Origin: Flavobacteriaceae bacterium
GTDB taxonomy: Bacteria; Bacteroidota; Bacteroidia; Flavobacteriales; Flavobacteriaceae
DNA: 51,409 nt
Direction: 5' to 3'
Assembly (NCBI GenBank): GCA_002702895.1
Contig: PACX01000024.1
Span: 56,536-107,944, forward strand
This document shows, one piece after another, positions 19,269-27,630 of this stretch; position 1 is the stretch's first letter; each line of letters opens with the position of its first letter. A model generated the notes under the pieces. It did no database searches, had not been told where the DNA came from, and worked only from the letters and a program-made list of their open reading frames with translations. The position numbers and the translations under genes were made by a program.

Positions 19269-21341
19269 ATGGCAAAATTATCAAAAAACTCAATTTCTCC
19301 TCCAGTAGCTAAAAAAATCCCTACTTATCATAAAAAATTTGATTCAGTCAGATTAGATAATTATTACTGGTTAAATGATAGAAAAAATCTTGATGTTATA
19401 AATTATTTAGAAAAAGAAAATAAGTATTATGAAACTCTTACAAATAATACTAAGGATTTTCAAAATCAAATTTTTAAAGAAATCAAAGAAAAAATTAAAG
19501 AGGATGATGAATCTGTACCTTTTTTTTTAAATGGTTATTGGTATATAACAAAATTTAAAAAAAAAAATGATTACCCAATTTATTTGAGAAAAAAAACCTT
19601 TTTAATTGCTAAGGAAGAAATACTATTTGATTGTAATAAACTTGCAAAAGGTCATGACTATTTTAATCTCTCAAATTTTAAAATAAGTCCAAATAATAAA
19701 TATGCTGCATTTAGTATCGATACAATTTCTAGAAGATTATATACCATTAAAATAAAAAATTTAGAAACAGGAGAAATTTTAAGTGAATCTATTAAGAATT
19801 CCTCTGGAAGTTTTGCTTGGGCAAATGATAATTCTACTCTGTTCTATGTAATTAGAGATTCTAAGACCTTAAGAAGCCATAAAATTTATAAGCATTCTTT
19901 AATTTCAAATTCAAAAAAAGATAAATTAGTTTTTCATGAAAAAGATAAAACTTTTTCTACTAGTGTTTCCAGATCAAAATCAAACAAATATTTAATAATA
20001 TCATCTTACAGTACCCTAACCTCAGAGTTTCAATTTTTAGATGCTGATCTTCCAAATCAGAATTTTAAGCTCTTTAATAAAAGAAAAAGAGGTTTAGAGT
20101 ATAGTATAAGTCACTTTGCAAAAGATTTTTTTATAATAACAAATAGAGATAATTGTAAGAATTATAAATTAATGAAAACATCTATTTATAATACTGATTA
20201 TAAAAATTGGAAGACTGTTATTGAACACCGAGAAGAAGTCTTGCTTGAAGGAATAGATGTTTTTAAAAATTATTTGGTAGTTAGTGAAAGGTCAAATGGT
20301 TTAAATAAAATAAATATTAAGAAATGGGATGATTCAGAAAATTATTATATAAATTTTAAATCGGAAACCTATACCTTATTTACCACAAGTAATGTTGATT
20401 TTAATACAAATATCCTGCGATATGGATTTAGTTCTTTCAATCAACCATTGATGGTTATTGACTTTAATATGAAAACCAGGAAAAAAATAATTAGAAAGGA
20501 ACAGGAGGTTTTAGATAAAAACTTCAAAAAAGAGAATTATATTTCTAAAAGAATTTGGGCAAAAGCTGAAGATGGTACTCAAATTCCAACATCAATTATT
20601 TATAAAAGAGGAATTAAAAAAAATGGAAAAAATCCTCTTTTATTATATGGATATGGATCATATGGAAATACAATAGATCCATATTTTTCTATTAGTCGTT
20701 TAAGTTTATTAGATAGGGGTTTTATTTTTGCAATCGCTCATGTAAGAGGAAGTGAGTATATGGGCAGAAAATGGTATGAAAATGGAAAACTTTTGAATAA
20801 AATGAATACATTTTTGGACTTTATTTCTTGTTCAAAAAATTTAATTAATCAAGGATACACCAGCCCTAAACATAGTTATGCCTATGGGGGATCAGCTGGC
20901 GGGCTTTTATTAGGATCAGTTATTAATTTATCACCTGAGTTATATAATGGAATTATTTGTGCAGTTCCATTTGTAGATTTGATAACTACAATGTTAGATG
21001 AAACAATACCATTAACAACTGGAGAATATGATGAATGGGGAAATCCTAATGAAAAAAAATATTATGATTATATGTTATCATATTCACCTTATGATAATGT
21101 AAAAAAAATAAAATATCCTAACCTATTGGTTACAACAGGTCTTCATGATTCTCAAGTTCAATATTGGGAACCTGCTAAATGGGTCGCCAAGTTGAGAGAA
21201 TTTAAAAGAGGAAATAACAAATTATTTTTAAACACGAATATGGATACCGGACATGGAGGAGCTTCCGGAAGATTTCAGGCAATTAAAGAATTAGCAAAAG
21301 AATATGTTTTTTTATTTGATCTTGAAAAAATTTATAAATAG
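19269..21341 (+). CDS. Oligopeptidase B, S9A serine peptidase
   Basis: A prolyl-oligopeptidase-family enzyme that cuts short peptides after basic residues. The 690 residues comprise a beta-propeller (about 80-420) and a C-terminal alpha/beta-hydrolase domain. The catalytic serine is in AYGGSAGGLLLG (about residue 541), the aspartate in TGLHDSQVQYWEPAKW (about 626) and the histidine in MDTGHGGASGR (about 661). The length and YGSYGNTIDPYFS match oligopeptidase B rather than prolyl oligopeptidase. No signal peptide, so cytoplasmic or periplasm-free. Separated by 69 bases from the aldolase gene. With the upstream protease and aldolase it forms a proteolysis-themed stretch. Confidence 0.92.
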   Translation: MAKLSKNSISPPVAKKIPTYHKKFDSVRLDNYYWLNDRKNLDVINYLEKENKYYETLTNNTKDFQNQIFKEIKEKIKEDDESVPFFLNGYWYITKFKKKNDYPIYLRKKTFLIAKEEILFDCNKLAKGHDYFNLSNFKISPNNKYAAFSIDTISRRLYTIKIKNLETGEILSESIKNSSGSFAWANDNSTLFYVIRDSKTLRSHKIYKHSLISNSKKDKLVFHEKDKTFSTSVSRSKSNKYLIISSYSTLTSEFQFLDADLPNQNFKLFNKRKRGLEYSISHFAKDFFIITNRDNCKNYKLMKTSIYNTDYKNWKTVIEHREEVLLEGIDVFKNYLVVSERSNGLNKINIKKWDDSENYYINFKSETYTLFTTSNVDFNTNILRYGFSSFNQPLMVIDFNMKTRKKIIRKEQEVLDKNFKKENYISKRIWAKAEDGTQIPTSIIYKRGIKKNGKNPLLLYGYGSYGNTIDPYFSISRLSLLDRGFIFAIAHVRGSEYMGRKWYENGKLLNKMNTFLDFISCSKNLINQGYTSPKHSYAYGGSAGGLLLGSVINLSPELYNGIICAVPFVDLITTMLDETIPLTTGEYDEWGNPNEKKYYDYMLSYSPYDNVKKIKYPNLLVTTGLHDSQVQYWEPAKWVAKLREFKRGNNKLFLNTNMDTGHGGASGRFQAIKELAKEYVFLFDLEKIYK

Positions 21342-21406
21342 ATATAAAATTTGGTGTTCACAGCTTTTTTTAAGTAATTTGCCTACTTTAAAAGATTATA
21401 CTTTAA

Positions 21407-22447
21407 ATGAATAAAAAAGTAAAAGCTTATAAAAGTGCTTTAGATTTAATAGGAAAAACACCCCTGATTAAACTAAGTAAAATTTTAAAAAATATTCCAG
21501 GAAATTTTTATGCAAAAGTAGAGGCTCTAAATCCTGGTCATTCTAATAAAGATAGAATAGCTCTTCATATTATAGAATCTGCTGAAAAAAAAGGTCTTTT
21601 AAAGCCCGGAAGTACAATAATCGAAACTACATCAGGAAATACTGGATTTAGTTTAGCAATGGTTAGTGTGATTAAAGGATATAACTGCATTCTAGCAGTT
21701 TCTTCAAAATCATCTCGTGATAAAATTAATATGTTAAAAGCTTTGGGAGCCAAAGTTTATGTTTGTCCCGCTCATGTTAGTGCTGATGATAGTAGATCAT
21801 ATTATCAGGTTGCCAAAAGACTTCATGAGGAAATAAAAGGTTCTTTTTATATTAATCAATATTTTAATAAGTTAAATATTGAAGCTCATTATAAAACTAC
21901 AGGTCCTGAAATTTGGAATCAAACAAATGGTACAATTACTCATTTAATTGCCAGTAGTGGAACAGGTGGAACTATTTCAGGAATAGGAAAGTTTTTAAAA
22001 GAAAAGAATTCTAAAATTAAAATTATTGGAGTTGATGCATATGGTTCGGTATTAAAAAAATATCATGAAACCAATGAATTTGATGAAGATGAAATTTACC
22101 CTTATAGAATTGAAGGTTTAGGAAAGAATTTAATTCCAACAGCAACTGATTTTGATGTTATTGATTTATTTGAAAAAGTTAATGATGAGGAAAGTGCACA
22201 TTCATCTAGAGAGATTGCCCTGAAAGAAGGTCTTTTTGTTGGATATACATCTGGTGCAACTATGCAAGCAGTTAAACAGTTAGCAAAACAAAAAATTTTT
22301 AATAGGAATAGTAATGTTGTTATGATTTTTTGTGATCATGGCTCTAGATACATGAGTAAAATATATTCTGATAAGTGGATGTATGATCAAGGTTTTTATG
22401 ATTCTGAAAAATCTGAATTAGAAAAACCTATTGAATACATAAAATAA
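21407..22447 (+). CDS. Cysteine synthase/cystathionine beta-synthase-family PLP enzyme (candidate cysteate synthase)
   Basis: A 346-residue fold-type II PLP enzyme. NPGHSNKDR holds the Schiff-base lysine (about residue 48), [11 protein letters not shown] (about 70-80) is the substrate loop and [10 protein letters not shown] (about 182-191) binds the PLP phosphate. The C-terminus [18 protein letters not shown] resembles cystathionine beta-synthase rather than CysK. There is no CBS domain. The next gene, 36 bases on, is an alpha-oxoamine synthase. In flavobacteria I recall this pair as frequently adjacent; since the oxoamine synthase type includes cysteate-fatty acyltransferases, this enzyme could supply cysteate from (phospho)serine and sulfite. 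A plain cysteine synthase or beta-synthase remains possible. Family is sure, reaction is inferred. Confidence 0.9.
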   Translation: MNKKVKAYKSALDLIGKTPLIKLSKILKNIPGNFYAKVEALNPGHSNKDRIALHIIESAEKKGLLKPGSTIIETTSGNTGFSLAMVSVIKGYNCILAVSSKSSRDKINMLKALGAKVYVCPAHVSADDSRSYYQVAKRLHEEIKGSFYINQYFNKLNIEAHYKTTGPEIWNQTNGTITHLIASSGTGGTISGIGKFLKEKNSKIKIIGVDAYGSVLKKYHETNEFDEDEIYPYRIEGLGKNLIPTATDFDVIDLFEKVNDEESAHSSREIALKEGLFVGYTSGATMQAVKQLAKQKIFNRNSNVVMIFCDHGSRYMSKIYSDKWMYDQGFYDSEKSELEKPIEYIK

Positions 22448-22483
22448 GCTTATTTTTATTCTCTCAATATTTTACATTTTTAA

Positions 22484-23728
22484 ATGAAAGATTTATTTGA
22501 TAAAATAATCACAAATAAAGGACCTTTGGGAAAATATGCCAAAATTGCTGAAGGCTATTTTGCTTTTCCAAAATTAGAAGGACCCATAGGAAATAGAATG
22601 ATTTTTAATGGAAAAGAGGTAATAACTTGGAGTGTGAATGATTATTTGGGCCTTGCCAATCTCCCTGAAATTAGAGAAGCTGATTTAGAAGCAGCAAAAA
22701 AATATGGTTCTGCATATCCAATGGGAGCAAGATTAATGTCGGGTCATACTGAATTTCACGAAAAATTAGAAAATGAACTTGCAAAATTTGTTGATAAAGA
22801 AAAAGCATATGTATTAAATTTTGGATACCAAGGAATATTATCAACAATTGACTCATTAGTTTCAAAAAATGATGTTATTGTATATGATATTGATTCTCAC
22901 GCATGTATTGTTGATGGAGTTAGATTACATATTGGAAAAAGATTTACATTTCAACATAATGATATAGATAGTTTATGTCTAAATCTAGAAAGAGCAACTA
23001 AAATCGTTAAAAAAACAGGAGGAGGAATTTTAGTTATTTCTGAAGGTGTTTTTGGAATGAGAGGAGAGCAAGGAAAAATAAAAGAAATTGCATCACTCAA
23101 AAATAAATATAAGTTTAGATTGCTCGTAGATGATGCTCATGGATTTGGAACTTTAGGAGTTAATGGAGCAGGTGTTGGTGAAGAACAATCTGTTCAAGAT
23201 CAAATTGATGTATATTTTGCAACATTTGCAAAATCCATGGCAAGTACTGGTGCATTTATCGCAGGTGATGCATTAATAATAGATTTTCTTAAATATAATA
23301 TGAGATCTCAAGTATTTGCCAAATCATTACAACTTCAATTAGTTATAGGTGTTTTAAAAAGATTAGAGTTGTTAAAAAATAGACCAGAAATTAGATCAAA
23401 ATTATGGTCTAATGTGAAAGCATTACAAAATGGATTAAGAGATCAAGATTTTGATTTAGGAACAACTCAAAGTTGTGTTACACCAGTTTTTTTAAAAGGT
23501 GATATACATGAAGCTTTTGTGATGGTTAGAGAATTAAGAGAAAAATATTTTATTTTTTGTTCTATTGTTGTTTATCCTGTAATCCCCAAGGGTTTGATCT
23601 TATTAAGATTAATCCCTACAGCTTCTCACAATATCAATGATATAAATGAAACTCTTTCAGCTTTTTCAAAAATAGGATCTAAACTTTATGATGGAACATA
23701 CTCTAAAATTGCAAATAGTATAAAGTAA
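22484..23728 (+). CDS. Alpha-oxoamine synthase (serine palmitoyltransferase-like; candidate cysteate-fatty acyltransferase)
   Basis: A 414-residue fold-type I PLP enzyme that would condense an amino acid with an acyl thioester, releasing CO2. Seen: YLGLANLPEIREAD, GSAYPMGARLMSGHTEFHEKLE, VDDAHGFGTLGVNGAGVGEE and the PLP lysine in TFAKSMASTGAFIAGD (about residue 249). The family includes 2-amino-3-oxobutyrate CoA ligase, BioF, serine palmitoyltransferase and the Flavobacterium johnsoniae cysteate-fatty acyltransferase (Fjoh_2419, needed for capnine and efficient gliding, as I recall). No bio or threonine dehydrogenase genes adjoin, which argues against BioF or KBL. The neighbour is a cysteine-synthase-like enzyme, which favours sulfonolipid synthesis; sphingolipid synthesis from serine is the main alternative. 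Confidence 0.88.
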   Translation: MKDLFDKIITNKGPLGKYAKIAEGYFAFPKLEGPIGNRMIFNGKEVITWSVNDYLGLANLPEIREADLEAAKKYGSAYPMGARLMSGHTEFHEKLENELAKFVDKEKAYVLNFGYQGILSTIDSLVSKNDVIVYDIDSHACIVDGVRLHIGKRFTFQHNDIDSLCLNLERATKIVKKTGGGILVISEGVFGMRGEQGKIKEIASLKNKYKFRLLVDDAHGFGTLGVNGAGVGEEQSVQDQIDVYFATFAKSMASTGAFIAGDALIIDFLKYNMRSQVFAKSLQLQLVIGVLKRLELLKNRPEIRSKLWSNVKALQNGLRDQDFDLGTTQSCVTPVFLKGDIHEAFVMVRELREKYFIFCSIVVYPVIPKGLILLRLIPTASHNINDINETLSAFSKIGSKLYDGTYSKIANSIK

Positions 23729-23810
23729 TTTTTGAGTCTTTTTTATCTAATTATAAACTCTTAAAAGTTAATAGGGAAAAAAACACTAATTTTACATATA
23801 AATCAGCGGG

Positions 23811-24350
23811 ATGACTCCAAAAAAAATACTGAACGCTAATGAAATATCTATAATACTTCATCGTCTTTCCTTTCAGTTAATTGAAGACCATAACGATTTT
23901 TCAGAAACAGTATTAATTGCTATTCAACCAAGAGGAGTTCTTTTGGCTGAAAGAATACTTAGACTATTAAGTAAAGAATCTTGTCAAGTTCAATTAGGTC
24001 TATTAGATATAACTTTTTATAGAGACGATTTTAGAAGAAGTGAGAAGGTTCTAACAGCAAATAAAACTAAACTAGACTTTTCGATTGAAAATAAAACTGT
24101 GGTATTAATAGATGATGTCCTTTACACAGGTAGAAGTATTAGATCAGCTTTAGATGCTATTCAATCCTATGGAAGACCCAAGGCTGTACAATTATTGAAT
24201 TTAATTGACAGAAGATTTTCAAGAGAATTGCCAATTCAACCAGATTATTGTGGTATTCAAGTAGATTCAAGATTAAACCAAAAGGTAAAGGTTAAGTGGA
24301 AGGAACGTGATGAAGAAGATTCTGTTTATTTATTTAAAAATAAAGAATGA
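23811..24350 (+). CDS. pyrR: PyrR: bifunctional pyrimidine regulator / uracil phosphoribosyltransferase
   Basis: A 179-residue phosphoribosyltransferase with the PRPP loop VVLIDDVLYTGRSIRSALDA (about 101-120) and the PyrR N-terminus (ILNANEISIILHRLSFQLIED). In Bacillus PyrR binds pyr mRNA and causes attenuation when UMP is high, and it also makes UMP from uracil. Here it overlaps pyrB by 4 bases (ATGA), so they are coupled. In the 82 bases upstream I do not see an obvious antiterminator/terminator pair, so RNA-based control is not demonstrated and the enzyme role may dominate. Confidence 0.95.
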   Translation: MTPKKILNANEISIILHRLSFQLIEDHNDFSETVLIAIQPRGVLLAERILRLLSKESCQVQLGLLDITFYRDDFRRSEKVLTANKTKLDFSIENKTVVLIDDVLYTGRSIRSALDAIQSYGRPKAVQLLNLIDRRFSRELPIQPDYCGIQVDSRLNQKVKVKWKERDEEDSVYLFKNKE

Positions 24351-25273
24351 GTACTTTAACCATTAATCATTTATTGGGAATAAAATATTTAAATTCAAAG
24401 GATTTAAAATTAATTTTTGAAACAACCGATCATTTTAAGGAAGTAATTAATAGAAAAATTAAAAAAGTACCCTCTCTAAGGGACGTAACAATAGCAAATT
24501 TATTTTTTGAAAATAGTACTAGAACAAAAATTTCATTTGAATTAGCCCAAAAAAGACTTTCAGCAGATGTTGTTAATTTTTCTTCTTCAGTTTCTTCTGT
24601 TTCCAAGGGTGAAACATTAATTGATACGGTAAATAATATATTATCTATGAAGGTTGATATGGTGGTAATTAGACACCCAAGTCCTGGAGCTAGCGTTTTT
24701 TTAGCAAATAATGTAGATTCATGTATTATTAATGCTGGTGATGGAACTCATGAACATCCAACTCAAGCCTTATTAGATGCATATTCAGTTAAAGAAAAAA
24801 TAGGAGATTTAAAGAATAAAAAAATACTAATAGTTGGGGATATTCTACATTCAAGAGTTGCTCTTTCAAGTATTTATGCATATCAAAAATTGGGTGCTTA
24901 TGTAACAGTTTGTGGTCCAAAATCATTAATACCAAAATATATTGAATCTTTAGATGTAAAAGTAGAAACTGATTTGTTAAATGGGTTAAAATGGTGTGAT
25001 GCTGTAAATATGTTAAGAATTCAAAATGAAAGAATGTCCGACAGTTACTTTCCTTCTGTGCGTGAATATGTTCAACAATTTGGTTTAAACAAAAAGATTT
25101 TAGATTCTCTAAACAAGGAAATTATAATTATGCATCCAGGGCCCATAAATAGAGGTGTTGAAATCACTAGTGAAGTTGCAGATTCTGATCAAGCTATTAT
25201 TCTTGATCAAGTGGAAAATGGGGTAGCTATAAGAATGGCAGTAATGTATTTGTTAGCTTCAAAGCTTTATTAA
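24347..25273 (+). CDS. pyrB: Aspartate carbamoyltransferase catalytic subunit PyrB
   Basis: Joins carbamoyl phosphate and aspartate, the first committed step of pyrimidine synthesis. The 308-residue length matches the catalytic chain. Motifs: FFENSTRTKISFELAQKR (carbamoyl-phosphate STRT), GDGTHEHPTQALLDAYS (HPTQ), VGDILHSRVALSS and MHPGPINRGVEI (PxPxNRG region). No pyrI regulatory chain follows, so it is probably unregulated by that subunit. Its ATG overlaps the pyrR stop; the small unknown gene starts 2 bases after its stop. Confidence 0.97.
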   Translation: MSTLTINHLLGIKYLNSKDLKLIFETTDHFKEVINRKIKKVPSLRDVTIANLFFENSTRTKISFELAQKRLSADVVNFSSSVSSVSKGETLIDTVNNILSMKVDMVVIRHPSPGASVFLANNVDSCIINAGDGTHEHPTQALLDAYSVKEKIGDLKNKKILIVGDILHSRVALSSIYAYQKLGAYVTVCGPKSLIPKYIESLDVKVETDLLNGLKWCDAVNMLRIQNERMSDSYFPSVREYVQQFGLNKKILDSLNKEIIIMHPGPINRGVEITSEVADSDQAIILDQVENGVAIRMAVMYLLASKLY

Positions 25274-25275
25274 CA

Positions 25276-25587
25276 ATGAAAATTAATATTATAAAAAACT
25301 CTATTTTATTTATAATAGAAAAAAAAGACACCCCTGTTTTAATTAAAGCTGAAATAAATAAACAAAATTATAATAATTCTAATAAGATAATTGATTTAAG
25401 TAATGTAATTCCTGATCAATTCTTAATTATTTTAAATGCTTTCAAAAATCAAAATAACAAATCTTTAGTTATTGTTGCTGAAAAAATTGACCATGATATT
25501 TATAATTTGAATCTAGTTCCTACTTTACAAGAAGCTATAGATTTTATTGATTTAGAAGAAATGGAACGTGATATAAATTCATTATGA
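25276..25587 (+). CDS. Small conserved protein preceding ribonuclease Z (103 aa)
   Basis: A 103-residue protein of unknown function. It has a short N-terminal beta-rich part (MKINIIKNSILFIIEKKDTP), the strand KIIDLSNV and the ending NLVPTLQEAIDFIDLEEMERDI, which I recognise as the conserved tail of small flavobacterial proteins encoded just before rnz and sometimes mislabelled ribonuclease Z. The DLS-strand plus helix pattern is reminiscent of a STAS or anti-sigma-antagonist fold, a loose similarity only. The stop overlaps the rnz start by 4 bases, so expression is coupled, and a partnership with RNase Z is conceivable. Confidence 0.75.
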   Translation: MKINIIKNSILFIIEKKDTPVLIKAEINKQNYNNSNKIIDLSNVIPDQFLIILNAFKNQNNKSLVIVAEKIDHDIYNLNLVPTLQEAIDFIDLEEMERDINSL

Positions 25588-26489
25588 AATTAACTATATT
25601 AGGATGTTACTCTGCTTCTCCAAGTAAAAATTCTTTTCCATCTGCACAATTACTAGAAATTGCTGGAAAGAATTTTTTAATTGATTGTGGAGAAGGAACA
25701 CAAATCCAATTAAAAAGATATGGAGTTAAATTAAATTTAATTGAACATATTTTTATTTCACATTTACATGGTGATCATTTTTTTGGTTTACCTGGTTTGA
25801 TTTCTACTTTTCGATTATTAGGAAGAACAAAACCACTTAATATATATGGTCCTAAAGGAATTAAAGAAGCCATTATACTCATTCTAAAATTAGGTGATTC
25901 ATGGACTAATTATGAATTAAAATTTAATGAATTAGATGAGAAAAAATCAATTAAATTATTAGAAAATAATAAACTTTCAGTTTATACAATTCCACTAAAT
26001 CATAGAATATATACTAATGGATTTTTGTTTAGGGAGAAAAAAAATGAAAGAAAGTTACTTGTTGATGTTGCATTGAAATTAAAAATTGATAAGATACAAT
26101 TTAATGGCATTAAGATGGGTAAAGATGGAGTTTTGTCAAATGGCAATATAATTGAAAATAGTAAACTTACAGAACCTAAACCAAATGATATTATTTATGC
26201 ATATTGTAGTGACACTTCTTATTATCCTAAAATAATAGATTTTATCAAAGAATGTGATATTCTATATCATGAATCAACATTCTTAGACAAACATATTGAA
26301 TTAGCGAATACGACTAAGCATTCTACAGCTAAACAGGCTGCTGAGATTGCTAGATTAGCCAATGTAAAAAAACTCATTCTAGGACATTTTTCATCTAGAT
26401 ATAATAATTTAAATGATTTTAAATCTCAAGCTCAAGAAATATTTAATAATGTTGAATTAGCATCTGATGGAAAAGTTTTTAATTTTTAA
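25584..26489 (+). CDS. rnz: Ribonuclease Z (tRNA 3'-processing endonuclease)
   Basis: Metallo-beta-lactamase-fold endonuclease that trims 3' trailers of tRNA precursors lacking an encoded CCA. Present are the signature FISHLHGDHFFGLPGLIS (HxHxDH zinc site, about residues 59-76), IDCGEGTQIQLKRY, AYCSDTSYYP and LILGHFSSRY (late histidine). The 301 residues fit the short RNase Z form. Both tRNA genes in this window lack an encoded CCA, which agrees with a need for this enzyme. Coupled to the small protein upstream; pdxH starts 32 bases later. Confidence 0.95.
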   Translation: MKLTILGCYSASPSKNSFPSAQLLEIAGKNFLIDCGEGTQIQLKRYGVKLNLIEHIFISHLHGDHFFGLPGLISTFRLLGRTKPLNIYGPKGIKEAIILILKLGDSWTNYELKFNELDEKKSIKLLENNKLSVYTIPLNHRIYTNGFLFREKKNERKLLVDVALKLKIDKIQFNGIKMGKDGVLSNGNIIENSKLTEPKPNDIIYAYCSDTSYYPKIIDFIKECDILYHESTFLDKHIELANTTKHSTAKQAAEIARLANVKKLILGHFSSRYNNLNDFKSQAQEIFNNVELASDGKVFNF

Positions 26490-26521
26490 ATAATAATTAT
26501 ATTTATTCTATATTATATTTT

Positions 26522-27163
26522 ATGAATAAAGATTTAGGTGATTATAGAAAGTCTTATCTAAAGGGAATTTTAATTGAAAAAGATCTTCCTGTAAATCCAA
26601 TTAAATTATTTTCAGATTGGTTTAATAATGTTGATTCAAATGGTAATGAAATTGAACCAAATGCCATGTCACTTTCTACAATCGATGATACCAATGGATT
26701 TCCATTAACTCGTGTTGTTTTATTAAAAAAATATTCAGATAATGGTTTTATATTTTTTACAAATTATAATAGTAGAAAAGGAAAGTCAATTTCTGGCAAC
26801 CCAAATGTATGTTTATCCTTTTTTTGGGCAAGTCTAGAGCAGCAAGTTATTATAAATGGGAAAGCTATTAAAATTAATGAAAAAGAATCTGAAGACTATT
26901 TTAATAGTCGACCAATCGGTAGTAAATTAGGTGCAATAATTTCAAATCAAAGTGAAACTATCCCATCAAGAAAATTTTTAGATAATAAATTAATTAAAAA
27001 TAATCTGAAAAAAGAATTATTAAAAAGACCCAAAAATTGGGGAGGATACAATGTAGAACCATATTCTATTGAGTTTTGGCAAGGTAGAGATAACAGATTA
27101 CATGATAGAATATTATATGAGAAAAAAAATAATTTATGGACTCATAAAAGATTATCTCCTTGA
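26522..27163 (+). CDS. pdxH: Pyridoxamine/pyridoxine 5'-phosphate oxidase
   Basis: FMN enzyme that makes pyridoxal 5'-phosphate, the cofactor of several enzymes in this window (threonine aldolase, the two lipid-related PLP enzymes). The 213-residue length is standard. The motifs DYRKSYLKGILIEKDLPVNP, TRVVLLKKYSDNGFIFFTNY, GSKLGAIISNQSE, WGGYNVEPYSIEFWQGRDNRLHDR (in parts) and the C-terminal LSP end are those of the family. Its stop codon overlaps the TTG start of the phosphatase gene. Confidence 0.97.
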   Translation: MNKDLGDYRKSYLKGILIEKDLPVNPIKLFSDWFNNVDSNGNEIEPNAMSLSTIDDTNGFPLTRVVLLKKYSDNGFIFFTNYNSRKGKSISGNPNVCLSFFWASLEQQVIINGKAIKINEKESEDYFNSRPIGSKLGAIISNQSETIPSRKFLDNKLIKNNLKKELLKRPKNWGGYNVEPYSIEFWQGRDNRLHDRILYEKKNNLWTHKRLSP

Positions 27164-27630
27164 AAAAATTAGTTCTTGTTCGTCATGCAAAATCATCATG
27201 GAAATATAATGTTTCTGATTTAGAAAGACCCTTATCTAAAAGAGGAAAGAACGATGCAAATCTAATGTCTAAATTATTAAATGATTTATCTATTAATATT
27301 GATTGTGTTTTTTCTAGTATTTCAACAAGAACAAAAGAAACTGCAAAAATTTTTTTAAATAATAAAAATAAATCTATCATTGAATCTCCAGATTTATATG
27401 ATTTTTCTGGTCAAAAAGTTGATTTATTTATAAAAAAAATGGATAACAAATTAAATACAGTTATGATTTTTTCTCATAATAATTCATGTTCTAATTTAAT
27501 TTTTAAATATGCAAATATTAATCAACATGTTCCAACTTGTGGAATTTTAATTTTTGATTTTGATGTATCTTTATGGTCTGATATTGAATTAGGTAGTTGT
27601 AATTATTATTTCCCTAAAGATTTTAGATGA
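27160..27630 (+). CDS. SixA-type histidine phosphatase
   Basis: A 156-residue branch-2-like small histidine phosphatase. The N-terminal KKLVLVRHAKSSWKY carries the RHG-type phosphate site (here RHA), and MIFSHNNSCSNLI provides the second histidine. SixA enzymes remove phosphate from histidine-phosphorylated proteins; whether that holds here is unknown. The start is TTG at 27160, overlapping the pdxH stop as TTGA. The stop overlaps the ppk1 start by 4 bases, so it is coupled to polyphosphate kinase, which itself works through a phosphohistidine. Confidence 0.88.
   Translation: MKKLVLVRHAKSSWKYNVSDLERPLSKRGKNDANLMSKLLNDLSINIDCVFSSISTRTKETAKIFLNNKNKSIIESPDLYDFSGQKVDLFIKKMDNKLNTVMIFSHNNSCSNLIFKYANINQHVPTCGILIFDFDVSLWSDIELGSCNYYFPKDFR

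Noticed and set aside
23729-23810. PyrR-dependent attenuator upstream of pyrR
   Set aside because: Only a weak GAGT/ACTC pairing is seen, no alternative hairpins and no PyrR-binding anti-antiterminator consensus.
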